Assembly (NCBI GenBank): GCA_045627045.1
Contig: JAZQMY010000033.1
Coordinates: forward strand, 1-64,000
Reading direction: 5' to 3'
DNA: 64,000 nucleotides
Source: SIG351 sp045627045
GTDB lineage: Bacteria > Bacillota > Clostridia > HGM11327
Program-made: the position numbers and the translations under genes
Notes under the pieces: model-generated
Told to the model about the DNA's origin: nothing
What the model saw: only the letters and a program-made list of their open reading frames with translations
Database searches by the model: none
Shown: in pieces, positions 53,301-60,740 of the stretch
Layout: each line of letters begins with the position of its first letter
Numbering within the stretch: the first letter of the stretch is position 1

Positions 53301-53788
53301 CAATCAGCAACTGCAATACTCTGACGAATGTTATTATTCCTTACGGAGTCACAGAGCTGGGTGAATATGCTTTCTCAGGATGCTACGGCCTCAAGAGCGT
53401 TTCTATTCCTGATACCGTAACTGTAATAGGCGACAGTGCATTCAACGGCTGCGGTGGCCTTTCCGAGATAGCGATTCCTGCAAGTGTTACGAGCATTGGC
53501 AGCTATGCGTTTGAGCTTTGCGTCAACCTTAAAGGTATAGTGATCCCCGACGGCGTAAAGGAGATAGGCGATTTTACTTTTGCATACTGCACCGGACTCA
53601 AAGACATTACTCTGCCTGACAGTATTGAGAAAATAGGGCAGAAAGCAATTCTTGACTGTAAGAATATAACTATTCATTTCAAAGGAACAAAGTCACAGTG
53701 GAATCTTATCGCAAAGGATGCAGACTGGAGCAAAGATGCCGAATCCTGCACAGTCAGCTGCACCGACGGAGACATAACAATCTCATGA
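50348..53788 (+). CDS. BspA-like leucine-rich-repeat lipoprotein with CxxC repeats (copy 2)
   Basis: Surface lipoprotein of about 1146 residues with a clean lipobox LTAC (Cys21). The start at 50348 is used because AGGAGA (50333-50338) lies downstream of the alternative ATG 50324. Five 41-residue repeats, each with ATC and HCSVCGE, cover about 28-233. A degenerate sixth follows (YHQCILCGEKFDI), then some 35 BspA-type repeats of 23 residues to the end. Repeats 1-4 are nearly identical in DNA, unlike those of copy 1, showing recent homogenisation. The C-terminus ends HFKGTKSQWNLIAKDADW, the usual cap of this family. Confidence 0.9.
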   Translation: MKKTIIAVLIVILALLMLTACGAECKNGHTEVIDPGKEATCKETGLTEGKHCSVCGEILVKQEEIPTKSHTEEIDSGREATCKDVGLTEGKHCSVCGEILVKQEEIPTKSHTEETDAGRDATCKETGLTEGKHCSVCGEILVKQEEIPTKSHTEEIDAGREATCTDAGLTEGKHCSVCGEVIVIQEEIPAAGHTEEIDAGKEATCTEDGLTEGVHCSVCGEVLVEQTVIPAEHSFPDDWIIEVQPTKTEAGRKYHQCILCGEKFDITEIPATGSEGLGYDVNSDGETCVIVSVAECTDKDVIIPAYIDGYKVVAIGREAFNRSDIESVVIPDTVTRIYDYAFKDCASLRSVIIPDSVTKLGESVFYACTSLTDITLSGSLTELERYLFTGCSALEKITIPEGITKICDDVFFGAEKLSDITLPDSLTEIGSYVFTNCESLVTIDLPDNLTKLGDHAFENCSNLKEISIPEGITEILPYTFIVCRKLEYVYLPDTVTVIGSYAFRDCYSLTTIDLPENLTIIDVASFANCTGLTGVKIPSGVQRIGDSAFHSCESMTELTISEGVEIIANSAFSYCKSLTNIILPESITELEDYAFFDCENLTNIDLPDSMKRIGVYALSNCSKITNIIIPNGIKEIENGTFAYDTSLVSVMIPDSVESIGFSAFSNCVSLTEVTIPDGTKIIGDDSFAYCNSLNKVYLPDTVEEIGSYAFFRCESLTDIRMPESINNIEENAFSYCTMLENITIPSGLTSISSNLFAYCDNLISAKIPDTVTTIGDGAFKYCYGLTEVSIPAGVTEIGRDAFYSCYALESITLPESLTSIGEDALGNCRKLESITIPAGVTELPGYLFYDCKNIKEIVLPEGITSIEEYMFAYCSELERVVLPSTVTSIGENAFNCCSKLKEINLPDGLTTIGEGAFYTCSSLENLVIPESVFEIGAKAFEYCVNLTKIKIPAGVTEIKPNTINYCTNLTEVEISEGVQKIGDFAISNCNTLTNVIIPYGVTELGEYAFSGCYGLKSVSIPDTVTVIGDSAFNGCGGLSEIAIPASVTSIGSYAFELCVNLKGIVIPDGVKEIGDFTFAYCTGLKDITLPDSIEKIGQKAILDCKNITIHFKGTKSQWNLIAKDADWSKDAESCTVSCTDGDITIS
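50432..51046 (+). repeat. 123-bp tandem repeat, five copies (41-residue CxxC unit)
   Basis: Five direct repeats of 123 bp encode H-TEEIDAG-ATC-GLTEGKHCSVCGE-KQEEIPTKS units. The first four are almost identical at DNA level; the fifth has drifted. There are no intervening spacers. Confidence 0.9.
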
Positions 53789-53823
53789 TTCAGTCCCATT
53801 CTGATTCATAAAATCGGATAATT

Positions 53824-53850
53824 CAGGACACCCGGAAAGGGTGCCCTTTT
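53824..53850 (+). terminator. Short terminator after the second leucine-rich gene
   Basis: acaccc pairs with gggtgc around ggaaa, followed by CCTTTT. The stem is imperfect and the T run short. Confidence 0.5.
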
Positions 53851-53856
53851 CCGTTC

Positions 53857-53885
53857 TTGACAAATCTTCATTGCGGTAGTATAAT
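53857..53885 (+). promoter_or_regulatory. Promoter of the DUF1015 gene
   Basis: TTGACA (53857-53862), 17 bp, TATAAT (53880-53885). Confidence 0.88.
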
Positions 53886-53922
53886 AAATTAAGAATATTA
53901 TGTTTTTACAGAGGGACAAGTT

Positions 53923-55116
53923 ATGAAAGATCTTGAATTACCTTTTTCTTCGGCAGATATACTTCTTCCGAAAAAGAATTTCTATAATTGGTCAACGATA
54001 GCCTGCGATCAGTTCACCTCGGAGCCCGAATACTGGGCAAAGGCTGAAAAGGAAGCCGGAAGCGAGCCTTCCTGCCTCAGAGTTACGCTCCCTGAGGTTT
54101 ATCTTGAGGATGCAGATGTTGAAGAGAGAATAGCTTCAATCAATGCCAGAATGAAGGAATACCTTGCAGACGGAGTTTTTGAGGAATATAAGGATGCGCT
54201 TATTTTCGTTGAGAGAACGATAGCCGACGGCAGAACGAGAAAGGGCATCGTGGGAAAGTTCGATCTTTCTGCTTATGATTATAATAAAGGCAGTCAGTCG
54301 GCCATCCGCCCCACGGAAGGCACTGTTCTTTCCAGAATACCGCCGAGAGTGAAAATCAGAAAGGATGCTCCTCTTGAGCTTCCTCACATCATGATTCTCA
54401 TTGACGACAAGGAGAGAACGGTAATCGAAAAAGTCGACACTTCAAAGCTTCCCGTTCTTTATGATTTTGATATGATGCTCGGAGGCGGTCACGTCAAGGG
54501 CTATCTCATCACAAAGGATGAGCAGAAGAAGATATTTGATGCACTGAACGTAATCAAGGACAGAAACCTTGCAAAAGGAAGCAATCTTATTTTTGCGGTT
54601 GGCGACGGAAACCATTCACTTGCAACGGCAAAGGCTTCTGCAGAGCTTATTGGTACGCCTGAATCGGCTTATGCACTTGCCGAAATAGTTAATATCCATG
54701 ATGAAGCGCTTGATTTTGAACCGATTTACAGAGTTCTCTTCAATGTTGATGTGAAGGATGTTGAAGCCGGGCTGAAAAAAGCGTTTGCAGGTTGCACGGA
54801 AAAGAAGGTTCAGTATATCTCAAACGAAGTTGACGGAGAAATATTTGTTGACGGACTTGAAACGGATGTATTGCAGAAATTCCTTGACAGCTATGTCGCA
54901 GAGCATGAGGGTGCGGTTGTGGACTATATCCACGGCGAGGAGTCGGTGAAGAACCTTGCGAAAAAGGATAATGCCATCGGATTTATTTTCGGCGGCATCA
55001 CGAAGGACGACCTGTTCCCATATGTATCAAAGAACGGACCTCTGCCGAGAAAAACATTCTCAATGGGAATGGCAGTGGATAAGCGCTATTACATTGAGGC
55101 AAGAAAAATCAGATAA
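53923..55116 (+). CDS. DUF1015-family protein
   Basis: Cytoplasmic protein of 397 residues of the DUF1015 family (COG4198). The family hallmark GDGNHSLATAKA is near residue 228. An N-terminal NWSTIACDQFTSEPEYW, a DFDMMLGGGHVKGYLI block near 180 and C-terminal GFIFGGITKDDLFPYV support the assignment. Members often sit next to serine-biosynthesis genes in other genomes and may be related to a serine kinase fold, but that context is absent here and I make no functional claim. Transcribed alone, closed by a strong terminator. Confidence 0.85.
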   Translation: MKDLELPFSSADILLPKKNFYNWSTIACDQFTSEPEYWAKAEKEAGSEPSCLRVTLPEVYLEDADVEERIASINARMKEYLADGVFEEYKDALIFVERTIADGRTRKGIVGKFDLSAYDYNKGSQSAIRPTEGTVLSRIPPRVKIRKDAPLELPHIMILIDDKERTVIEKVDTSKLPVLYDFDMMLGGGHVKGYLITKDEQKKIFDALNVIKDRNLAKGSNLIFAVGDGNHSLATAKASAELIGTPESAYALAEIVNIHDEALDFEPIYRVLFNVDVKDVEAGLKKAFAGCTEKKVQYISNEVDGEIFVDGLETDVLQKFLDSYVAEHEGAVVDYIHGEESVKNLAKKDNAIGFIFGGITKDDLFPYVSKNGPLPRKTFSMGMAVDKRYYIEARKIR

Positions 55117-55118
55117 GA

Positions 55119-55152
55119 TAAAAAGCGGAAAGAGAAATCTTTCCGCTTTTTG
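55119..55152 (+). terminator. Terminator after DUF1015
   Basis: aaaagcggaaaga (55121-55133) pairs perfectly with tctttccgctttt (55138-55150), then TTG. Confidence 0.88.
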
Positions 55153-55160
55153 TTGCCGTG

Positions 55161-55181
55161 GGTGCGAACCGTGTTCGCACC
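55161..55181. repeat. Palindromic element, REP-like
   Basis: ggtgcgaac (55161-55169) and gttcgcacc (55173-55181) form a perfect 9-bp inverted repeat around cgt. The flanks gtgg and tacg are outside the stem, and TTTTT follows. It is GC-rich against its surroundings and resembles dispersed palindromes common in Clostridia. It is present once in this window. Confidence 0.6.
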
Positions 55182-55245
55182 TACGTTTTTGAGGATAGTA
55201 AAACGGCTTAATGGATGAATCAAAGAACAAGCCGGTTTATCGAAC

Positions 55246-55288
55246 AAAAAATATCCCGCTGAAAAGGAAACTTTTTTCAGCGGGTATC
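55246..55288 (-). terminator. Terminator of the DUF4838/UDG operon
   Basis: atacccgctgaaaa on the minus strand pairs with ttttcagcgggatat (55287-55273 with 55265-55251), followed by TTTTTTG. Confidence 0.8.
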
Positions 55289-55300
55289 TTTGTTTTATAT

Positions 55301-55912
55301 TCATATGAAGCGATTTTTTATTTCGGCAAATTTTATCAAGTCTTTTTCATATTCAGATAAGAGCTCACGCCTGTAAATCACAGCCGCGGGATGCAGAAAC
55401 GGCATCAGACTGAAACTCAAACCGTATTCAGCGTTTGAATAGTCAAGAAGTTGCCCGTGGACTGACATTATTTTCAGATTGTGGTCGGAAGTCAGAGAGA
55501 AGAGCGGTGTGTTGCCGAGCGTAATCACGAGCTTTGGACGAATGAGAGCCATTTCACGTAACAGGAATGAACGGCTTTTCTCGATCTCCCTTGTTGTGGG
55601 AGTGCGGTTTGAGGGCTTCCGCGTTTTCGGATTGATGTTGACGGGACGGAATTTGACGGCATTTGTGATGTAAACATCATTTCTTTCAACACCTGCCTTT
55701 TCGAGGAATGCGGAAAGATTTTTTCCTGCTTTTCCAACGAACGGCCTACCTTCCTTTTCCTCGTCGCCTCCCGGGGCTTCGCCTATGAAGACAATTGGCG
55801 AGAAAAGATTTCCTTCTCCGAAAACATGTTTTCTTTCGGGCTCAATATCGTTTTTATATTCTTCGTCAAGCAAAGCTTTGAGTGCCTGACGGTTTTCCTG
55901 CTCTGAAATCAT
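55301..55912 (-). CDS. Uracil-DNA glycosylase, family-4-like but without cysteines
   Basis: DNA repair enzyme of 203 residues. The active-site segment GEAPGGDEEKEGRPFVGKAGK lies near 44-64, VYITNAVKFRP near 80 and the C-terminal HPAAVIYRR near 174, as in family 4 glycosylases. Those enzymes bind a 4Fe-4S cluster through four cysteines, but this protein contains no cysteine at all. The positions where they normally stand read EYKNDIEPERK, VKFRP and EKSRS. It may be a cluster-free variant. Its start overlaps the end of the DUF4838 gene by 4 bp, an operon with no obvious functional link. Confidence 0.85.
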   Translation of the reverse strand: MISEQENRQALKALLDEEYKNDIEPERKHVFGEGNLFSPIVFIGEAPGGDEEKEGRPFVGKAGKNLSAFLEKAGVERNDVYITNAVKFRPVNINPKTRKPSNRTPTTREIEKSRSFLLREMALIRPKLVITLGNTPLFSLTSDHNLKIMSVHGQLLDYSNAEYGLSFSLMPFLHPAAVIYRRELLSEYEKDLIKFAEIKNRFI

Positions 55913-57627
55913 TTATCGTTCCTTCTCCAATTGTACGGCGGATCGTCCCAGTTGATTTGGTCCTCAGAAACATAGCTGTTCCATTCGCACGGATTAATGC
56001 CGCATTCTTTCATTTCGTTGTAGTAGAATTTCTTGTCTGCAAGAAGCTTTTCGGGATCCTCTTCTTTTCTTTTTTCGTGATTGAGACACAGATCAACGTA
56101 CAACGGCCCGATCCTGTCTGTCCTTACTCTTTGTTTTTGCTCTGACGTTTCGGCAAGCTCATAAGCCTTGTCAAAGAGAGAATATATTTCGTCGATCCTT
56201 TTGGCAAATTCAGAAAAAATATCGTATGGAGAAGAGAAACATCCGATATGTATTTTTGAAGTAGTCTCGTCAAGTATTTCAAGATATTTTCTTAAATATT
56301 CCCAGCCTTTGCCATAATAACCCTTCAGAAAGTCATTCAGGTGATACTCGAATTCATATTTGCTGATATAAGGGTTCCACAGAAGCTTATTGAAAAGATA
56401 TGTTTTGAGAGCGTCAAAGTCAGATCCGTGGTAGTTGTAAGTGCCTTGCGGGAGAAGACCTTTGACATTGTGATCGGCAAAGAATTTCATATTCTGTCTT
56501 ATGATCGAGAGGTTTGGAAATGGCATCTGATAGTTGGAGAAGTCTGTTACATAGTCCCATACAAACAGCTCATTTCCGGTAGAACTCCACTGTCTGATAT
56601 CATCGCAGAAAAGCTTGTTCTGTTCGCAATCGTCATCATACATAGGGTGACGGAAGCAGCATTCAATCGAGCAAAGACGGATCGTCATGTTGTCACGGGG
56701 TAGAGTGTGAAGCGGAAGCTTTCTTGTGTGCTGATAAGCGAGCGTATCCACTCTTACGTCAGGAAATTCCTTCTTGACTTCGTCTGCTACGGCGTTTACG
56801 AAGCGGATAAGCGTGCCTGCGTGTGAGCCTTCCTCTTCGTCGATCTTGAGGCAGTTTTCGCATTCGCAGTAGAACGGATTGTCATTCTGGGAAACGGAAA
56901 CGAAGAACTGCTTGTTTTTGCGAAGCCTGTTCAATACGTTTTCGGTAACGATTTTCAGAACCTCGGGATTTGAAAGACACGGCTGATATGTTTCTCTCTT
57001 TCCGTGATAGAGACCGAAATATTCGGGATGCTCCTCAAAATATTCGCTCGGAGGAATAAGCTGGTTGAAAGTATGCACAAAACCGTTATAGAGGAGAGCT
57101 CCCCCCATATTTTCGGGTATGGGCGCAGAGGTGTTCTGCCTTGATTTAACGCGGAATTCAGGAATTTTTAGTACATCAAGAAAAAAGTTGTCCCTGTATT
57201 TGAAAACAGGCTTGTCAAGAAGTCTTTCTCCGTTTATTATTACGGAATTCACAGTATCCGTGAGAACCTCACAGTCGGCTGCAAAGAATCTCCAACCGAC
57301 GATTTTTTCAAGATATTCGTATACAGAGTAGATAGTTGCTCTGTCACAGCCTCCGCAAAGAGAGAGCGTGCCGCCGGAGCAGAAAATTTCAGTCATCTCG
57401 TCTGTGATGTCATCAGGCTTCTTGCGGCGGGACGTTTCTCCGACAAGAATTTCGGATGCGCCGGGAGCAGATGAATCGTCTGCAAGAGGAAGCATCACAC
57501 CTGTGGCTTTCTCAATATATTTGATAAGCTCTCCTGCCGCATATTTCACGGAGGAAGATGCATTTGCCGATATTATGACAGTAAAGTCCGAAATCGGCTT
57601 TCCTGCGATAAGAATTTTGTTTTTCAT
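55909..57627 (-). CDS. DUF4838-type glycoside-hydrolase-like protein
   Basis: Cytoplasmic protein of 572 residues. The N-terminal part (1-130) resembles the alpha-glucuronidase N-domain (ANASSSVKYAAGELIKYIEKATG, SVYEYLEKIVGWRFFAADCEV). The middle is a DUF4838 barrel with VSVSQNDNPFYCECENCLKID near 245, LAYQHTRKLP near 298, NELFVWDYVTDFSNY near 352 and the NVKGLLPQGTY segment. The CECENC pair could bind metal. DUF4838 proteins occur in polysaccharide-degradation loci, but no activity is certain. AAAGG precedes ATG 57627; only a -10-like TATAAT at 57720-57715 was found upstream. Confidence 0.75.
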   Translation of the reverse strand: MKNKILIAGKPISDFTVIISANASSSVKYAAGELIKYIEKATGVMLPLADDSSAPGASEILVGETSRRKKPDDITDEMTEIFCSGGTLSLCGGCDRATIYSVYEYLEKIVGWRFFAADCEVLTDTVNSVIINGERLLDKPVFKYRDNFFLDVLKIPEFRVKSRQNTSAPIPENMGGALLYNGFVHTFNQLIPPSEYFEEHPEYFGLYHGKRETYQPCLSNPEVLKIVTENVLNRLRKNKQFFVSVSQNDNPFYCECENCLKIDEEEGSHAGTLIRFVNAVADEVKKEFPDVRVDTLAYQHTRKLPLHTLPRDNMTIRLCSIECCFRHPMYDDDCEQNKLFCDDIRQWSSTGNELFVWDYVTDFSNYQMPFPNLSIIRQNMKFFADHNVKGLLPQGTYNYHGSDFDALKTYLFNKLLWNPYISKYEFEYHLNDFLKGYYGKGWEYLRKYLEILDETTSKIHIGCFSSPYDIFSEFAKRIDEIYSLFDKAYELAETSEQKQRVRTDRIGPLYVDLCLNHEKRKEEDPEKLLADKKFYYNEMKECGINPCEWNSYVSEDQINWDDPPYNWRRNDK

Positions 57628-57740
57628 TTGATTTTACCTTTCTGAAAAGCACATCTGACTCTCTGAAAATATACTGTAATGAGAAAATCAGACAGATTAT
57701 ATGGTTTATATAACATTATATCATAAAAATAGAATTTTTC

Positions 57741-57769
57741 TTGTTTTTTTTACATAAAAGTATTATAAT
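57741..57769 (+). promoter_or_regulatory. Promoter of the amidotransferase gene
   Basis: TTGTTT (57741-57746), 17 bp, TATAAT (57764-57769). The -35 box is poor. Confidence 0.5.
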
Positions 57770-57797
57770 TATAACAATAATTTCTGGAGCGTGAAAA

Positions 57798-58448
57798 ATG
57801 AGACCTGTAATAGCGATAGTCGGCTTTGAAACTGACAAATACAAGGCTGTGCCTGATGTGTATGTTCAGGCGGTAAAGGCGGCCGGAGGTCTGCCGATAA
57901 TAATTGAGAATGATGACACTCTTGCAAGGGACTATGTTCTGACATCGGACGGAATCCTCTTTGCGGGAGGCGGCGATATCGCGCCGAGATTTTACGGTGA
58001 AGAGGCTGATGAGAGAGTGGCAAGCGTGAACGAGAAAAGAGACACTGCGGAGCTTGCACTTTTCAAGGAAGCCACATCGGCGGGAAAGCAGATATTCGGC
58101 ATTTGCAGGGGACTTCAGCTGATAAATATAGCTCTCGGCGGAACACTAATTCAGCATATTGACGGTCACACGGGAGATATACGGCATACCGTGAACCTTT
58201 CCGATTGCAGTATTCTGAAGGGCATATTCCAAAAGAACGCCGTAACGGTGAATTCATCCCACCATCAGGCGGTAAAAAAGCTTGCTCCGGGACTTTTTGC
58301 TACGGCGTGGAGCAGTGAAGGAATAACGGAAGCCTTTGAATCTGTGTCCGGGAAAATTCATGCGGTGCAGTTTCATCCTGAAAGAATACTGGATGAGGAT
58401 GAAGGCTTCATAAAGATATTTGAGGATTTCGTATCAAAGACGAAATAA
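57798..58448 (+). CDS. Class I glutamine amidotransferase-like hydrolase (PuuD family)
   Basis: Cytoplasmic hydrolase of 216 residues in the gamma-glutamyl-GABA hydrolase (PuuD/peptidase C26) family. The nucleophile elbow is GICRGLQL with Cys103, and the triad is completed by HPE at 193-195. FAGGGDIAPRFYGE near 55 and NSSHHQAVKKL near 152 are family landmarks. It would cleave gamma-glutamyl amides. No putrescine pathway genes are nearby, so the substrate is open. Transcribed alone, shorter than E. coli PuuD (about 254). Confidence 0.85.
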   Translation: MRPVIAIVGFETDKYKAVPDVYVQAVKAAGGLPIIIENDDTLARDYVLTSDGILFAGGGDIAPRFYGEEADERVASVNEKRDTAELALFKEATSAGKQIFGICRGLQLINIALGGTLIQHIDGHTGDIRHTVNLSDCSILKGIFQKNAVTVNSSHHQAVKKLAPGLFATAWSSEGITEAFESVSGKIHAVQFHPERILDEDEGFIKIFEDFVSKTK

Positions 58449-58493
58449 TTCCGAAAAACGATGCCTGCATAATAGACGGGCAGACGAAATCAG

Positions 58494-58523
58494 TTGATCC
58501 GGCAAAATGCCTGATTATATAAA
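58494..58523 (+). promoter_or_regulatory. Candidate promoter of the yjdF leader
   Basis: TTGATC (58494-58499) and TATAAA (58518-58523), spacing 18; an overlapping TATATA gives 16. Confidence 0.5.
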
Positions 58524-58527
58524 ACGC

Positions 58528-58625
58528 AGAGATAAAAACGCAACGTATGCTTTTGCATGCCAGAGCCGGTAGGTAGCCCGGCCGTCACGATTTTCGTGGT
58601 AAGTAACCTGCCCCTTCCGGGTTGT
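58528..58625 (+). promoter_or_regulatory. yjdF RNA motif (azaaromatic-type riboswitch)
   Basis: The structured leader directly precedes a yjdF gene. It contains acgcaacg, a gcatgc-rich hairpin, gccggtaggtagcccggc, a cacgattttcgtg hairpin and taacctgccccttccgggtt. This fits the known yjdF motif in position, length and local sequence. Such RNAs respond to fused-ring nitrogen aromatics and control yjdF translation. The boundaries are estimated by eye. Confidence 0.8.
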
Positions 58626-58663
58626 CCGTTCTTTGCTCATTTCAATCATAGGGAGGGATTGTC

Positions 58664-59080
58664 ATGGGTCAGGAGCAGATCAGACTGACAGTGTTTTTTG
58701 AAGAACCGTTCTGGGTAGGCGTTTTTGAGAAAATCGAAAACGGACATTTATCCGCAGCTAAAGTGACTTTCGGCGCAGAACCGAAGGATAATGAAGTGTA
58801 TGAGTTTGTCCTGAAACACTATTTTGATTTGCAGTTCAGCCCCGCTGTGGCAGCTGTTGTAAAGGAATCGAAGCTGAATCCGAAAAGGATGCAGCGAGAG
58901 ATAAAGAAATCGCTGGAGAAAACCGGAACCGGGACAAAATCACAGCAGGCTCTGAAATTACAGCAGGAGCAGAACAAGCAGGAAAGAAAATTCAAAAACC
59001 GGCAGGAAAAGCTGGCAGAGAAGGAACGCCTGTCTGAACTGAAGCAGCAACAGAAAAAAGAGAAGCACAGGGGCAGATAA
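58664..59080 (+). CDS. yjdF: YjdF-family protein (DUF2992)
   Basis: Protein of 138 residues matching YjdF: an N-terminal beta region with RLTVFFEEPFWVGVFEKIE and VTFGAEPKDNEVYEFVLKHY, then a highly charged Lys/Gln/Glu-rich coiled-coil tail (about 85-138) ending KKEKHRGR. The biochemical role is unknown. The gene is under a strong GGGAGGG site at 58651-58657 that the riboswitch could mask. A hairpin terminator overlaps the stop. Confidence 0.92.
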   Translation: MGQEQIRLTVFFEEPFWVGVFEKIENGHLSAAKVTFGAEPKDNEVYEFVLKHYFDLQFSPAVAAVVKESKLNPKRMQREIKKSLEKTGTGTKSQQALKLQQEQNKQERKFKNRQEKLAEKERLSELKQQQKKEKHRGR

Positions 59081-59097
59081 TGCTCTTGTGCTTTTTC
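59063..59097 (+). terminator. Terminator overlapping the yjdF stop
   Basis: aagcacaggggc pairs with gctcttgtgctt using wobbles, followed by TTTCTTG. Confidence 0.6.
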
Positions 59098-59117
59098 TTG
59101 TTTATTTAAGATTATCA

Positions 59118-59163
59118 AAAAAAGGCTCACCGCTCCGATGAATCATATACGGTGAGCTTTGAT
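59118..59163. terminator. Terminator at the 3' end of the trehalase-fold gene
   Basis: aaaggctcaccg (59121-59132) pairs with cggtgagcttt (59150-59160); A-run to the left serves the minus-strand gene. Confidence 0.75.
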
Positions 59164-60672
59164 TTATGCCTTGATTGTCTTTACCTTTCCGTTCCAGTGA
59201 ACTTCAACCGTTATCGGAGCAGAAGACTTAACGCTGATAACAGGCTCTTCATCAGCAGAAGAACGTGCTTCGCAGATAAGCTCAGCGTCGATGTCACCGA
59301 GAGGATATTTCTTAACGCCGTGCTTCTCGAGTCTGTTGACGTACCATACAATCTTCTTTTGCTGTGCGAAAGGACGGATACCGAACACGTATTCGAACAT
59401 GATGCTTATCGGGAATAGACCTGACCAACCGATGAACTTCGGCTTTGCAGAGCCGTGAGCGGCTTTTTCAGGAGCATAGTTTTCCCAGATCGTGCCTGTC
59501 TCGTTGAATACCTTAACAACGTTATCAAGAGCGCTTGCGGCAATATCGTATGCAAGATCGTTGTAGCCGTTCTTGTCAAGACCCTTGAGAACCATGTAGT
59601 TTGTAGGAGCCCAGATAGCGCCGTTCCAGTAGCCGCCTGTCTCACCGTTGTAGGTTGAGCTGTCTGCTGAGAGGGCAGGAACTCTGTTGGGACGCTTGAA
59701 CTCTTTCTCATTGTCGAGGTGAGCAACGAATCTGTCGAGTCTTTCCTCAGGGATAATGTCTGCAAGGAGTGTCCAGTATGAGCCTACTGTTTTGAGGTCG
59801 CTGAGAGTGTTGTCCTTGAACATATCAAAATAGAATGCCTTCTCATCGTCCCACATCTTGTTGTTGAGGTAGTCTGTGAGGTAAACAACTTCATCCTTGA
59901 GCTCTTTGATTCCGGGATCGTCTTCCTTGCCGAGCTCCTTTGACATAGCGATGAGTACCTTTGCAGATATGATCTGCTGTGCGCAGGTATCAAGCCATAC
60001 CATATGACCGTTGTGGAAGCTTGATTCCTCATGAGGATTTCTCAGCTGATTGTCCATGCCGCAGCCGAGACCTGTGCTCCAGTAAGCGCCGTCTCTCCAT
60101 GTGTGGTTCTCTTTGAGCCAGAGATGATATGCGAGAAGAGGATAAAATACCTTTGAAAGTCTGTCCTTGTCGCCTGTCTGGCAGTATGATTCCCATTCTG
60201 ACCAGGGCATGATGTTCGGGCCTGTGGAGGAAGGATCGTGTCTTGTGAAATGCTCACCATTCTGTGATTCGCAGATCTCACGGCAGATAAAGCCGTCATA
60301 ATGCTGATGTGAATAAAGATTATCGAGTGTTTTCTGAAAATTGAATACCTTTGAACCGTACTTGCCAAACATCACGATGAATGATGAATCCCACATGAAG
60401 AGGAATCCGTTGAATGCAGTATCAATGAAGTTTGAAACATATCCTGAGTCCTTTTCAGGTGTTCTGAGGTTTGAGAAAGCGATCTTCCATGCGTAGTTGT
60501 AGCAGTTGATCGCATCATCGTGGCCTTCCCAGATCGGCTGGGGAAGCTTGTCCTTTGAATCTTCGTAGAGCGGAAGAGGTTCGTTTTCGGGCTCAATGCC
60601 TATAAAGGGATTGAGATCGTAGTATCGTGACTTGATGTAGAACAAGTCGTTATTGACTTTGTAAAGTTCCAT
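59164..60672 (-). CDS. Trehalase-fold (GH63/GH37-like) glycosidase
   Basis: Cytoplasmic (alpha/alpha)6-barrel glycosidase of 502 residues. It has AFNGFLFMWDSSFIVMFG near 90 (a WDxxF substrate-binding motif), DGAYWSTGLGCGMDNQLRN near 195 with a likely catalytic Asp, and GGYWNGAIWAPTNYMVLKGL near 350, the typical GH37/GH63 block followed by NETGTIWENYAPE with a likely catalytic base. It ends with a short beta tail. Close to the small glucosidases and mannosylglycerate-hydrolase-like proteins of GH63; the substrate is unknown. It has its own promoter behind the AraC gene. Confidence 0.8.
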   Translation of the reverse strand: MELYKVNNDLFYIKSRYYDLNPFIGIEPENEPLPLYEDSKDKLPQPIWEGHDDAINCYNYAWKIAFSNLRTPEKDSGYVSNFIDTAFNGFLFMWDSSFIVMFGKYGSKVFNFQKTLDNLYSHQHYDGFICREICESQNGEHFTRHDPSSTGPNIMPWSEWESYCQTGDKDRLSKVFYPLLAYHLWLKENHTWRDGAYWSTGLGCGMDNQLRNPHEESSFHNGHMVWLDTCAQQIISAKVLIAMSKELGKEDDPGIKELKDEVVYLTDYLNNKMWDDEKAFYFDMFKDNTLSDLKTVGSYWTLLADIIPEERLDRFVAHLDNEKEFKRPNRVPALSADSSTYNGETGGYWNGAIWAPTNYMVLKGLDKNGYNDLAYDIAASALDNVVKVFNETGTIWENYAPEKAAHGSAKPKFIGWSGLFPISIMFEYVFGIRPFAQQKKIVWYVNRLEKHGVKKYPLGDIDAELICEARSSADEEPVISVKSSAPITVEVHWNGKVKTIKA

Positions 60673-60701
60673 AATAAAAAATCCTTTCAGTTATTATAAA
60701 A

Positions 60702-60730
60702 AGTATAGCATATTTGCGTTCAGATGTCAA
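60702..60730 (-). promoter_or_regulatory. Promoter of the trehalase-fold gene
   Basis: On the minus strand TTGACA (60730-60725), 17 bp, TATACT (60707-60702). Confidence 0.8.
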
Positions 60731-60740
60731 TAAGAATGAT

